A DNA stretch of 37,468 nt from an uncultured Spirochaetaceae bacterium. GTDB lineage: Bacteria; Spirochaetota; Spirochaetia; Sphaerochaetales; Sphaerochaetaceae. The notes under the pieces are model-generated. The model did no database searches. It was not told where the DNA came from and saw nothing but the letters and a program-made list of their open reading frames with translations. The position numbers were made by a program, and so were the translations under genes. Shown piece by piece: positions 7,238 through 14,004 of the stretch; position 1 is the stretch's first letter; each line of letters begins with the position of its first letter. The stretch lies in contig CALXOH010000023.1 of assembly GCA_944389975.1 (NCBI GenBank), positions 1-37,468 on the forward strand, given 5' to 3'.

Positions 7238-8721
7238 CAGAACGGGCACTCCCCGTCGTACGGGATGTTTTTCGGCCTGTTGTAGGAAATATCGGTCACG
7301 CCAAGGTATTCAAGGACTTTGAAAAATGACTTTCCGATGTGGCTGAAAGCGATTGCCCCGTGGTGCGGATAGCGCTTTTTGATCAGCACGTTCCTATAGA
7401 ACCTTCCCATCTCCGGTATTGCAAACAGCCCTATTCCTCCAAAAGAACGGGTCTCCACCGGAAGGATCTCCCCTTCCGCCACGTACGCTTGAAGTTTTGC
7501 ATCGGCACTCCCTTGCAACCTGAACAGCGTGACATCCCCCGCCTTGATATCCCCTTCGAGGGTGCCGCGGGTGAAATCGGGGTCGTTTCCATTCTCAAGT
7601 ATCCTGTTCTGGATCAACTGGTACTTGATGGCACCGCCTTTCAAGAGGCAGAAAGGGGTGTTTCCGCAATGGAAACCCATGAACGTATCCGTAAGGGAGT
7701 AATCATACTTCCCTTTGATCTTTGATTCGTACATGTCACGCGGAACCGAGTTGTTTATGTCAAGAATCGTCACGGGACTATTCGAGATGCATAGCCCGAT
7801 GTATTCGGACAGCGCTCCATAGATGTCGACTTCGCACGAGACTGGTATGCCGCGTGAGACGAGGCGGCTGTTCACATAGCACGGCTCGAATCCGAAAGTG
7901 GACGGGAATGCAGGCCAGCACTTGTTTGCAAAAGCGACGTACTTCCTTGCACCTTTGTGCGTCTCAGCCCAGTCGAGAAGGGTCAGTTCGTACTGCGCAA
8001 GGCGGGTAAGGAAATCAGGATAGGTGTTGCCGCTTCCAAGCTCGGATGCCATATCCTTCGCAACCTTTTCAATCCTCTCATCCCCTTCGTGCTCCTTGAA
8101 CGATATATATAGGTCGAGTTCGCTGTTCTCCTCTATCTCGACACCGACGTCGTAAAGCCCTTTGATCGGAGCATTGCATGCAAAGAAATCCTGGGGGCGC
8201 GGTCCGAACGAGATGATCTTCAGATCCTTCAGCCCAATGATCGTCCTTGCAATCGGAATAAACTCATCTATCATCGAAGCAACCTCATCGGGCGTTCCCA
8301 CAGGGTAATCCGGAATGTACGCATTGAGTTTCCTGAGGCCCAGGTTGTAGGAAGCGTTGAGCATTCCGCAATACGCATCCCCCCTTCCCCCTACAAGGTC
8401 ATCTCCCGTCTCCTCTGCGGCAGCGACGTACATCACAGGCCCGTCGAAGTACTTTGCAAGCAAAGTCTCGGGGGTCTCGGGACCGAAGTTGCCTAGAAAG
8501 ACTACAAGGGCATTTGAGGAAACGCCCTTCACTTCATCGAGTGCTGAAAGCGCGTCGTTCTCGTTCTCTACTACAGAGGGGGCCAGAAAGAGATCAATGT
8601 TCCTCTTTTTACACTCTGCGAGGACCCTCTCCGCGCGATTTTTTGAAACAGACAAAGGAAAGCAGTCCCTGCTGACTGCAATCATTCCGACTTTCACTTG
8701 TGGTATGTTATTTGAAAACAC
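7237..8721 (-). CDS. L-fucose/L-arabinose isomerase family protein
   Basis: The 494-residue protein has the layout of the FucI/AraA-like sugar isomerases (COG2407 type): two N-terminal Rossmann-like parts and a C-terminal barrel. The metal and base positions of the family are recognisable: Glu297 in CEVDIYG, the following ILDIN, GFHCGNTP and His453-His454 in RYPHHGA. The reaction would be aldose-ketose isomerisation with a divalent metal, but the exact sugar is not predictable and many members of this family are uncharacterised. The start is the GTG at 8721, with GGAGGG five bases before it; the next ATG in frame is twelve codons on and has no such site. No kinase or aldolase lies next to it; the partner gene is a flavin reductase. 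Confidence 0.82.
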   Translation of the reverse strand: MFSNNIPQVKVGMIAVSRDCFPLSVSKNRAERVLAECKKRNIDLFLAPSVVENENDALSALDEVKGVSSNALVVFLGNFGPETPETLLAKYFDGPVMYVAAAEETGDDLVGGRGDAYCGMLNASYNLGLRKLNAYIPDYPVGTPDEVASMIDEFIPIARTIIGLKDLKIISFGPRPQDFFACNAPIKGLYDVGVEIEENSELDLYISFKEHEGDERIEKVAKDMASELGSGNTYPDFLTRLAQYELTLLDWAETHKGARKYVAFANKCWPAFPSTFGFEPCYVNSRLVSRGIPVSCEVDIYGALSEYIGLCISNSPVTILDINNSVPRDMYESKIKGKYDYSLTDTFMGFHCGNTPFCLLKGGAIKYQLIQNRILENGNDPDFTRGTLEGDIKAGDVTLFRLQGSADAKLQAYVAEGEILPVETRSFGGIGLFAIPEMGRFYRNVLIKKRYPHHGAIAFSHIGKSFFKVLEYLGVTDISYNRPKNIPYDGECPF

Positions 8722-8759
8722 ATCTCCCTCCTTGATTCATGGATATTGATTTTACCACG

Positions 8760-8787
8760 AAAAAACGGGACAGCCGCAGCCATCCCG
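8760..8787 (-). terminator. Rho-independent terminator
   Basis: On the minus strand CGGGATGGC, TGCG loop, GCTGTCCCG form a nine-base stem (two G-T pairs) followed by six T. It lies 25 bases after the end of the choice-of-anchor I gene and 40 bases before the isomerase start, so it separates the two units. Confidence 0.85.
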
Positions 8788-8811
8788 CCAGAATGATGAT
8801 TTGTTTCCCGA

Positions 8812-9297
8812 TCACTCGATCTCGAATACAGCTACCGTTCCGGAGACTTCGGATGCAACGAGCAAAAGCGCTTTCCCGTTCGGACTGGATTGGGATGACA
8901 CGAAGCAAAGGCCTTCCGGTGCTACATCCCCTCCTGTGACCCACTTGTCGAGTTCTCCATCCTCATACACCTCCGATCCGGGCACGACGGTCTCGAAATC
9001 CCTGGTGTTCACATACGTCACGAACGATACGTTCTCCACATCCGTCACGTCGTATACGACGACTCCGCCGATTCTTTCAAGTGCTACGAACGCATACGTC
9101 CTGCCGTCTACGACGCCAGTTGCAACGCTCTCAGCTTCAACGCCCTTCTTTCCGGACCTGTCGTCGAGGCTCGAATTGTCGTTCGATGCATTGTAGTATT
9201 CCGGATAAGCTTCAAAAGAGATTTCTTCAAGATCGTTTCCGCTTGTAAAGACTTCCTCAAGACCGTTCCCAGTCACCTTGTAAATCGTGAATGACCT
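8812..9297 (-). pseudogene. Downstream part of the choice-of-anchor I protein, behind an in-frame TGA
   Basis: The reading frame of the upstream gene continues unbroken past its TGA (9298-9300) for 161 codons to the stop at 8812. The join reads EYIFG-stop-RSFTIYKVTGNGLEEV. An RSF block followed by a beta-rich stretch and then GKKGVEAESV, RTYAFVALERIGGVVVYDV and PEGLCFV is exactly what is expected in the second half of this beta-propeller-like domain. If the TGA is real this part is not translated, except perhaps from a GTG at 9276 with no good ribosome binding site. The terminator at 8760-8787 follows. Confidence 0.8.
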
Positions 9298-10473
9298 TCA
9301 TCCGAAGATATATTCAGAGTTCTCGTCGAGTCCTGAGAAATCTCCGCTCTTGAAGAACACAACCTTTCCATCGAGGTTGCCGTTGACTTTGGAGACGATC
9401 GAAAGCGGGGATATGTCCCCATCTGAAAAATCCCTCTCGTCTTCGCTGATGTAGAACGTGCCTTCCTCCTCGTCGCCCCATTCCCTAGCATCCCCTTCGT
9501 TTGCAGTCACGAGGTACGTGCTGCCATTGGAAGTGAACGCTGAAATTCCATCAGCCATCCTTATCCCGTACAGTCCGGGATAGGAGATCGGGGAGTATGC
9601 ATCGTCCTTCTTATCGATGTCCACAGGATACTTCCCGTAGTCCTCGAATCCCAACGGATATACTCCGTCGAACGAACCTGTTTCCACGTCAAGGACCGCA
9701 ATTGCATTTGCTTCCTGCAGCGTCACATACGCTTTTCCATCGGAGTATGCGATGTACTCGGGCTCGAAATCCACAGATGGAAGCTTGCCGTTCATTACGA
9801 GAACTCCGCTTTTATCAAGAGCTTTGAGCGATGCATCGTCATCAAATGATGAGAATCCTACGATGTTGCTCTTTCTTCCAGCGACATCGACTATCGTCAC
9901 TGAGCCTGCAGGGTCCATTATGCCTTCGCCGAATCCCGCCCTGGGCTCTCCTTCATCTGCAGAGAGAACCAGATCGTCTCCGACGAAAAGAACCATGTCA
10001 GGCTGTACTCCCGCTTCCACCATGAACAAATAAACCACGCTGCCGTCTTCACGACAATCGAAAATGGCAACCCTTCCGTTTGCATCATACCTTTCATCCT
10101 GCAAGGCAAGTGCAAGCTTGTCGCCGGAAGATGAGACCGAGACAGATGTCATATCTCCATAAATGAAAGCAGGATCCTCTTTCTCGACTATCCCCTTTAT
10201 GTCGATATCAATACCTTCGAGAACTTCATTTTCATTGATTTTCGAGAGATCTATCACAGCAAGAACTCCGGACTGTCCGTTTACCGCGTACGCATATCCG
10301 GTCTTCTGGCTGTACGAGATGATCTCCATCACGCCTCCATCAACGTTGAATTCGCCGGCCGAATATCCTGCAACCTTGGTCAATTCAATCTCTCCCGCAC
10401 CAACAAATGAACTGGAGAAGACGAGAAGAAGCAGCACCAATGCCGCTTTTTTGCCAATCTGCTTTAACTCCAT
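9298..10473 (-). CDS. Secreted choice-of-anchor I domain protein, truncated by TGA
   Basis: A 391-residue product: an N-terminal signal peptide (KKAALVLLLLVFSSSFVGAG, cleavage after about residue 26) and then the propeller-like repeat domain known as choice-of-anchor I. Hallmarks are VFSSSGDKLALALQ-like strands (here VSVSSSGDKLALAL), LVLSADEGEPR, DPAGSVTIVDV, FEPEYIAYSDGKAYVTLQEANAIAVLDV and STYLVTANEGDAREWG. Such proteins act outside the cytoplasm; some are fused to phosphatases or nucleases but none is attached here. The start is the ATG at 10473, with AAAGGAG at eight bases. The normal protein would be 553 residues, continuing to 8812. No sorting signal is visible at either end, so it is probably periplasmic or released. 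Confidence 0.85.
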   Translation of the reverse strand: MELKQIGKKAALVLLLLVFSSSFVGAGEIELTKVAGYSAGEFNVDGGVMEIISYSQKTGYAYAVNGQSGVLAVIDLSKINENEVLEGIDIDIKGIVEKEDPAFIYGDMTSVSVSSSGDKLALALQDERYDANGRVAIFDCREDGSVVYLFMVEAGVQPDMVLFVGDDLVLSADEGEPRAGFGEGIMDPAGSVTIVDVAGRKSNIVGFSSFDDDASLKALDKSGVLVMNGKLPSVDFEPEYIAYSDGKAYVTLQEANAIAVLDVETGSFDGVYPLGFEDYGKYPVDIDKKDDAYSPISYPGLYGIRMADGISAFTSNGSTYLVTANEGDAREWGDEEEGTFYISEDERDFSDGDISPLSIVSKVNGNLDGKVVFFKSGDFSGLDENSEYIFG

Positions 10474-10540
10474 CAGAGAACTCCTTTATCAGTAAGTTCT
10501 CGAATTCTATGGAAGCAAGATCAAAAAGCACGGGTGAAAG

Positions 10541-10558
10541 CTGTAAAATAAATGTAAA
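10541..10558. promoter_or_regulatory. Direct repeat resembling half a Pho box
   Basis: TGTAAAATAAA followed by TGTAAAAA is an 11-base-period direct repeat (CTGTAA then ATGTAA), between the Zn-ribbon gene and the start of the secreted protein at 10473. PhoB/PhoP sites have 11-base direct repeats of this kind. Only two units are present and A/T richness makes chance likely. Confidence 0.2.
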
Positions 10559-10562
10559 AAGA

Positions 10563-10769
10563 TTATTTCCCGATCAGGAAATCGAATATGTTCGATGCCA
10601 TCGATGAATCTTCCCTGTATAGCTCTGTATACCCGCAATTTGCGCAAGAGACGGCAAGGAACTTCTTGTTCTGGACATCAAAGAACTTTGATAAATTCCC
10701 ACCCGTAGTCTGGATGGTATCCGTAACGTATTCTGATGACCCGCACTTCGGGCAAACGTACTCACTCAT
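10563..10769 (-). CDS. Small zinc-ribbon nucleic-acid-binding-type protein
   Basis: A 68-residue protein with CPKCGSSEY at the N-terminus and CANCGYTELY in the second half, a four-cysteine zinc ribbon. Between them stands TTGGNLSKFFDVQNKKF. This layout is that of the COG3478 group of predicted nucleic-acid-binding Zn-ribbon proteins (DUF2082 type), which are this length. No function is established. The ATG at 10769 has no strong ribosome binding site. It is divergent from the PAP2 gene with about 60 bases between starts. Confidence 0.8.
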   Translation of the reverse strand: MSEYVCPKCGSSEYVTDTIQTTGGNLSKFFDVQNKKFLAVSCANCGYTELYREDSSMASNIFDFLIGK

Positions 10770-10832
10770 GAATGAATTCTAGCACGGTGCAAACGGATAA
10801 GGTAAGGAATATAATAAACAAAGAGGTTTTGA

Positions 10833-11729
10833 ATGCAACTAGAGATACTACTTTTCCTTCAGGATATCGCAAATCCTTTCCTTGACACCCTGATGAATCT
10901 GATCTCCCTAGTGGGAGAAATCATACCCGTGCTCTTTTTACTCATCCTTTACTGGTGCATCGACAAGGGGAAAGGGATCAAAGGAGCCTACGCGCTTTCA
11001 TTTGCCCTCGTTACGACGAACATTACGAAATCGATATTCAGATCCCCTCGCCCATTCATGCTTTACCCTGAGTTGATAAACGGGCAAAGGCTCTCGACAG
11101 CAACAGGCTACTCGTTCCCGTCAGGGCACAGCACTATCTCATCGTCATTCTTTTCATTCCTGATGCTCTTTTTTCATTCGAAGCTGGTGAATGTAATATC
11201 AATACTGATTATAATACTCGTCCCTCTTTCAAGGCTGTACCTCGGAGTGCACTGGCCCGTAGATGTGATGACAGGAACGGCAATAGGAATTGCATCGGCA
11301 CTTCTTGTCGGAAAAGTATCGTGCAAAATGGAAGAAAAGAAGAACAAGTTCTTTCACTTCCAGGTTTCTTTGGGGTTTGTCTTCCTTTTCATTTCGCTGA
11401 TTATTTCAATCATGCTCGATTGCGGGAAGATCGACGAGGTTGCATTTTCCGATGTAGCGATGACTACAGCACTCATATCCTCCCTGTTGCTCGGATTTAC
11501 ACTTGAAGAGAGGTATGTATCGTTCTCAAATGAAGGAAGCGTCAGAGCAAGGATAGTTCGCTTTGTATTAGGGATGATTACAAGCATGCTTCTCTTTCTC
11601 GTCGCATCACTTCTCCCGCTGCCCCACTACATCGGATTCTCGATATCTCTGACTGCAACCGGGATATGGGCGACGTTTATTTATCCCTTTCTTGGGGTCA
11701 TTCGAGGACTTTTCTCCCGCTCTTGTTGA
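10833..11729 (+). CDS. PAP2-family membrane phosphatase
   Basis: A 298-residue protein with about six to eight membrane segments and the three PAP2 motifs: KSIFRSPRP (from about residue 66), PSGHS (about 96-100) and SRLYLGVHWPVDV (about 133-145, catalytic His). The family removes phosphate from lipid phosphates such as undecaprenyl-PP or phosphatidic acid at the outer face of the membrane. The protein extends about 100 residues past the last motif with further membrane segments. The start at 10833 has GAGG six bases upstream and a TATAAT at 10810-10815 that may be its -10 box. Its last 32 bases overlap the convergent MATE gene. Confidence 0.9.
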   Translation: MQLEILLFLQDIANPFLDTLMNLISLVGEIIPVLFLLILYWCIDKGKGIKGAYALSFALVTTNITKSIFRSPRPFMLYPELINGQRLSTATGYSFPSGHSTISSSFFSFLMLFFHSKLVNVISILIIILVPLSRLYLGVHWPVDVMTGTAIGIASALLVGKVSCKMEEKKNKFFHFQVSLGFVFLFISLIISIMLDCGKIDEVAFSDVAMTTALISSLLLGFTLEERYVSFSNEGSVRARIVRFVLGMITSMLLFLVASLLPLPHYIGFSISLTATGIWATFIYPFLGVIRGLFSRSC

Positions 11730-13071
11730 AAACTTTACGTCTGATTACAAAGTAAGCTGTAAGGACCATCGAACCTGTGAGTATCCAGGAGACCGGGTAG
11801 ACGGCCATCAGAATTGCAAAGTCATGGTGCACCGTCGCTATCGTATAAGCCCAGATCAGGCGGAAGACGCACACTCCGAATATCGTCAGGATCGCGGGTG
11901 TCATCGAATACCCGATGCCCCGAAGGGAGGCGCCTCCGATCTCGTAGGTCGAGACAAGAAGGTAAAGGCTCAGTACGACCACCATCCTGAGTTTGGCGTA
12001 ATCCAATACGACAGGATCGGAGGTGAATATCCCGGAGAAGAAAGACCTTCCGAGTATGAACATCCAGCTGATTGCAAACGAGCATAGAAGCGCAAGGGAG
12101 AGTGTCGTCCTGAATATCTTCCTGCACCTATCGTAGTTGCCTGCCCCGTAGTTCTGGCTTGTGAAGGTGACTGCCGCCTGGGAGAATGCAGAGACTACGA
12201 AATATGAGAAGTTGTCGTAGTTCAGAGAGACTGCAGTTCCTGCTACAGCTGCCGTACCGAAGCTGTTCACGACAGATTGGATTATGACGTTCGAGAACGA
12301 GAACACCATGCTTTGGATGCCCGCGGGCACCCCGATCTGCAATATTTTCTCCAAATCCTTCTTTCTTATGGAAAGCTTTCTCAAATCAAGATGAACTTCG
12401 CTTTTCTCCCTCATCAGGAATATCCAGATCATAACCGAACTTATGACATTGGATATCACGGTGGCAAGGGCAACGCCAGCGACATCCAGGTGGAATACGA
12501 TTACCAGGAAAAGGTTCAATGCTGCGTTGAAGAAGCCCGAGAAGACCAAAGCTATCAGGGGGCGCTTCGTATCACCCACGCACCTGAGGATTGCCGAGCC
12601 GAAGTTGTATGCCATGATGAATGGCATTCCCAGCGCGTATATGCGCAGGTATGTAAGTGCATATGGCAATACGTTTTCAGGAGTGTTCATCGCAACAAGT
12701 ACGGGACGTGATACGACGAGGCCGAGAAAAAGGAGGAAAACTCCGCTGATCAAGGCAACAGTCATTGCAGTATGGACGCTTTGGTTCGCTTTCTCCTTCT
12801 CCCCTCGCCCTATCAAGCGGGAGACGACGACGTTCGCTCCTACGGATATCCCCACAAAGAGGTTTATTATCAGGTTTATGACAGGGCCGTTGCACCCTAC
12901 CGCTGCTGTCGCTTCAGCCGGGTCTGATGCAAAGTGTCCGACGACAGCGACGTCAACTGCATTGAATAGCTGCTGCAATATGCTGCTTGCTGCAAGTGGA
13001 ATTGCAAAAAAGAGGATCTTGTCGGCCAAAGAGCCTGAAAGCATGTCCATCTTACGCGCTTTCGCTTCCAT
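11698..13071 (-). CDS. MATE family efflux transporter
   Basis: A 457-residue membrane protein of the multidrug and toxin extrusion family, with two related bundles of six helices: it begins LADKILFFAIPLAASSILQQLFNAVDVAVVG, with NLFVGISVGANVVVSRLIG and, in the second half, IQSMVFSFSNVIIQSVVNSFG. It exchanges Na+ or H+ for cationic drugs or other small molecules. The start at 13071 has GGAG six bases before the ATG; the frame is open a further 33 codons upstream, but that part is hydrophilic and crosses the operator region. It is divergent from the flavodoxin gene across paired palindromes and converges on PAP2 with a 32-base overlap. Confidence 0.92.
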   Translation of the reverse strand: MEAKARKMDMLSGSLADKILFFAIPLAASSILQQLFNAVDVAVVGHFASDPAEATAAVGCNGPVINLIINLFVGISVGANVVVSRLIGRGEKEKANQSVHTAMTVALISGVFLLFLGLVVSRPVLVAMNTPENVLPYALTYLRIYALGMPFIMAYNFGSAILRCVGDTKRPLIALVFSGFFNAALNLFLVIVFHLDVAGVALATVISNVISSVMIWIFLMREKSEVHLDLRKLSIRKKDLEKILQIGVPAGIQSMVFSFSNVIIQSVVNSFGTAAVAGTAVSLNYDNFSYFVVSAFSQAAVTFTSQNYGAGNYDRCRKIFRTTLSLALLCSFAISWMFILGRSFFSGIFTSDPVVLDYAKLRMVVVLSLYLLVSTYEIGGASLRGIGYSMTPAILTIFGVCVFRLIWAYTIATVHHDFAILMAVYPVSWILTGSMVLTAYFVIRRKVFNKSGRKVLE

Positions 13072-13156
13072 AAAAAACTCCAATCTGGTGGTGATGATAA
13101 TACTCAAAGGAAAGCTGTTCAAGCTGGAGGGAATTTCGAGCTCCATTGAGGTATAC

Positions 13157-13169
13157 TGACAGATTGTCA
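13157..13169. promoter_or_regulatory. Palindromic operator, copy 1 (TGACA-N3-TGTCA)
   Basis: TGACAGATTGTCA is a perfect inverted repeat with a three-base centre, between the divergent MATE (start 13071) and flavodoxin (start 13250) genes. A second copy lies 59 bases away at 13216-13228, on the other side of a possible promoter (TTGACC at 13179, TATAGC at 13200, spacer of only 15). Confidence 0.6.
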
Positions 13170-13215
13170 CTTAATATATTGACCCGGGGAGTGAAGTGTT
13201 ATAGCATATGAATGC

Positions 13216-13228
13216 TGACAAATTGTCA
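13216..13228. promoter_or_regulatory. Palindromic operator, copy 2 (TGACA-N3-TGTCA)
   Basis: TGACAAATTGTCA, flanked by C and G so that the perfect dyad is 15 bases. It lies between the presumed -10 region and the AGGAGG ribosome binding site of the flavodoxin gene, a position where a bound repressor would block transcription. Confidence 0.6.
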
Positions 13229-13249
13229 GAATAATTTCAGGAGGAAACG

Positions 13250-13726
13250 ATGGATAAGAAGATACTTGTCGCTTATTTTTCAGCAAGCGGGGTTACCGAA
13301 GGGATCGCAAAACGATTGAGCGAAGCTCTGGATGCGGAAATGGTAAAGATAACCCCGCAAGCACCATATACATCGAAAGACCTCGACTGGATGGATAAAA
13401 AGAGCAGGTCAAGCGTGGAGATGGCTGATGAGAAAACGCGGCCTGGGATCAAAGCAATCCCGGATAGCGCTTACGCCTACGATACGATCTTCATCGGCTT
13501 CCCGATCTGGTGGTATGTGGAACCGAGGATAGTCGACACGTTCCTCGACAAGATAGGAACGAAAGGAAAGAAGATCGTTCCATTTGCTACCTCAGGTGGA
13601 AGCGGGATCGAAAAAGCCCAAAGGCACCTTGAGTCACTCTATCCTGAAGCGAACTGGATTGAGGGGAAACTCCTTGGATCCGGAACTGTCACGTCATGGG
13701 CTGATGAGATGAGCAAGAAGATGTGA
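13250..13726 (+). CDS. Flavodoxin family protein
   Basis: A 158-residue flavodoxin of the type common in anaerobes (Flavodoxin_4-like). The FMN phosphate loop is AYFSASGVTEGIAKRL, the loop over the isoalloxazine ring is GFPIWWYVEPRIVDTFLD, and the late block is FATSGGSGIEKAQRHL. It carries electrons or acts as a small FMN-dependent reductase in the cytoplasm. CAGGAGGAA precedes the ATG at 13250. Twin palindromes upstream suggest repression together with the divergent MATE exporter. A broken relative of the same superfamily follows at 13747. Confidence 0.92.
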   Translation: MDKKILVAYFSASGVTEGIAKRLSEALDAEMVKITPQAPYTSKDLDWMDKKSRSSVEMADEKTRPGIKAIPDSAYAYDTIFIGFPIWWYVEPRIVDTFLDKIGTKGKKIVPFATSGGSGIEKAQRHLESLYPEANWIEGKLLGSGTVTSWADEMSKKM

Positions 13727-13746
13727 ATATCGGGAAAAAGGTGTAG

Positions 13747-13907
13747 ATGAAGATTGTTGTCTTGAAAGGAAGAACGGGTCATCCAATGCCCTGGCAGATA
13801 ACTTTACAAAAGGTGTAATGAAAAACGGACACAGCGTAGTGGAACCCGATGTCGCGTACATGGATACAGCGCCGTGCACCGAGAGCATACACTGTGACCA
13901 ATGGTGA
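13747..13907 (+). pseudogene. Remnant of a flavodoxin-fold NAD(P)H oxidoreductase
   Basis: The ATG at 13747 begins MKIVVLKGR, the usual first strand and loop of these reductases (MKIVVLKGSPRKNGNS in relatives). One frame over, from about 13776, the sequence continues GSSNALADNFTKGVMKNGHSV, then VEPDVAYMDTAPCTESIHCDQW, to a TGA at 13905-13907. This is the expected next helix, strand and Cys motif. So there is a frameshift and a loss of a few codons at the FMN loop, then a truncation of the remaining two thirds. Nothing further of it is seen before the helicase gene. Confidence 0.75.
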
Positions 13908-13975
13908 CATTTCCACGTAAAGCAAAGCGTAGGGATGATGGGAAAAAGAATATTTCAGAGCCTGAAGAATACCAA

Positions 13976-13990
13976 TTGAAAGTTTTTCAA
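13976..13990. promoter_or_regulatory. Palindrome just upstream of the SNF2 gene
   Basis: TTGAAA-GTT-TTTCAA is a perfect dyad ending 14 bases before the helicase ATG. It could be an operator. TACAAT at 13993-13998 would fit a -10 box with a start of transcription at or near the ATG. Both are weak inferences from a short A/T-rich stretch. Confidence 0.3.
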
Positions 13991-14004
13991 ACTACAATCC
14001 TGAT

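Noticed and set aside
9250-9300. Selenocysteine or recoded TGA in the choice-of-anchor I gene
   Set aside because: The downstream sequence does not fold into a convincing SECIS stem at the right distance, the family has no Sec or Cys at this place, and TGA is used as a normal stop for other genes in the window.
12443-13159. Open frame antisense to the MATE gene
   Set aside because: Arg/Thr-rich and without start signals; the opposite strand is a full MATE protein.
13071-13170. Extended N-terminus of the MATE protein
   Set aside because: The extra 33 codons are hydrophilic, run through the operator zone and lack a binding site, whereas GGAG precedes 13071.
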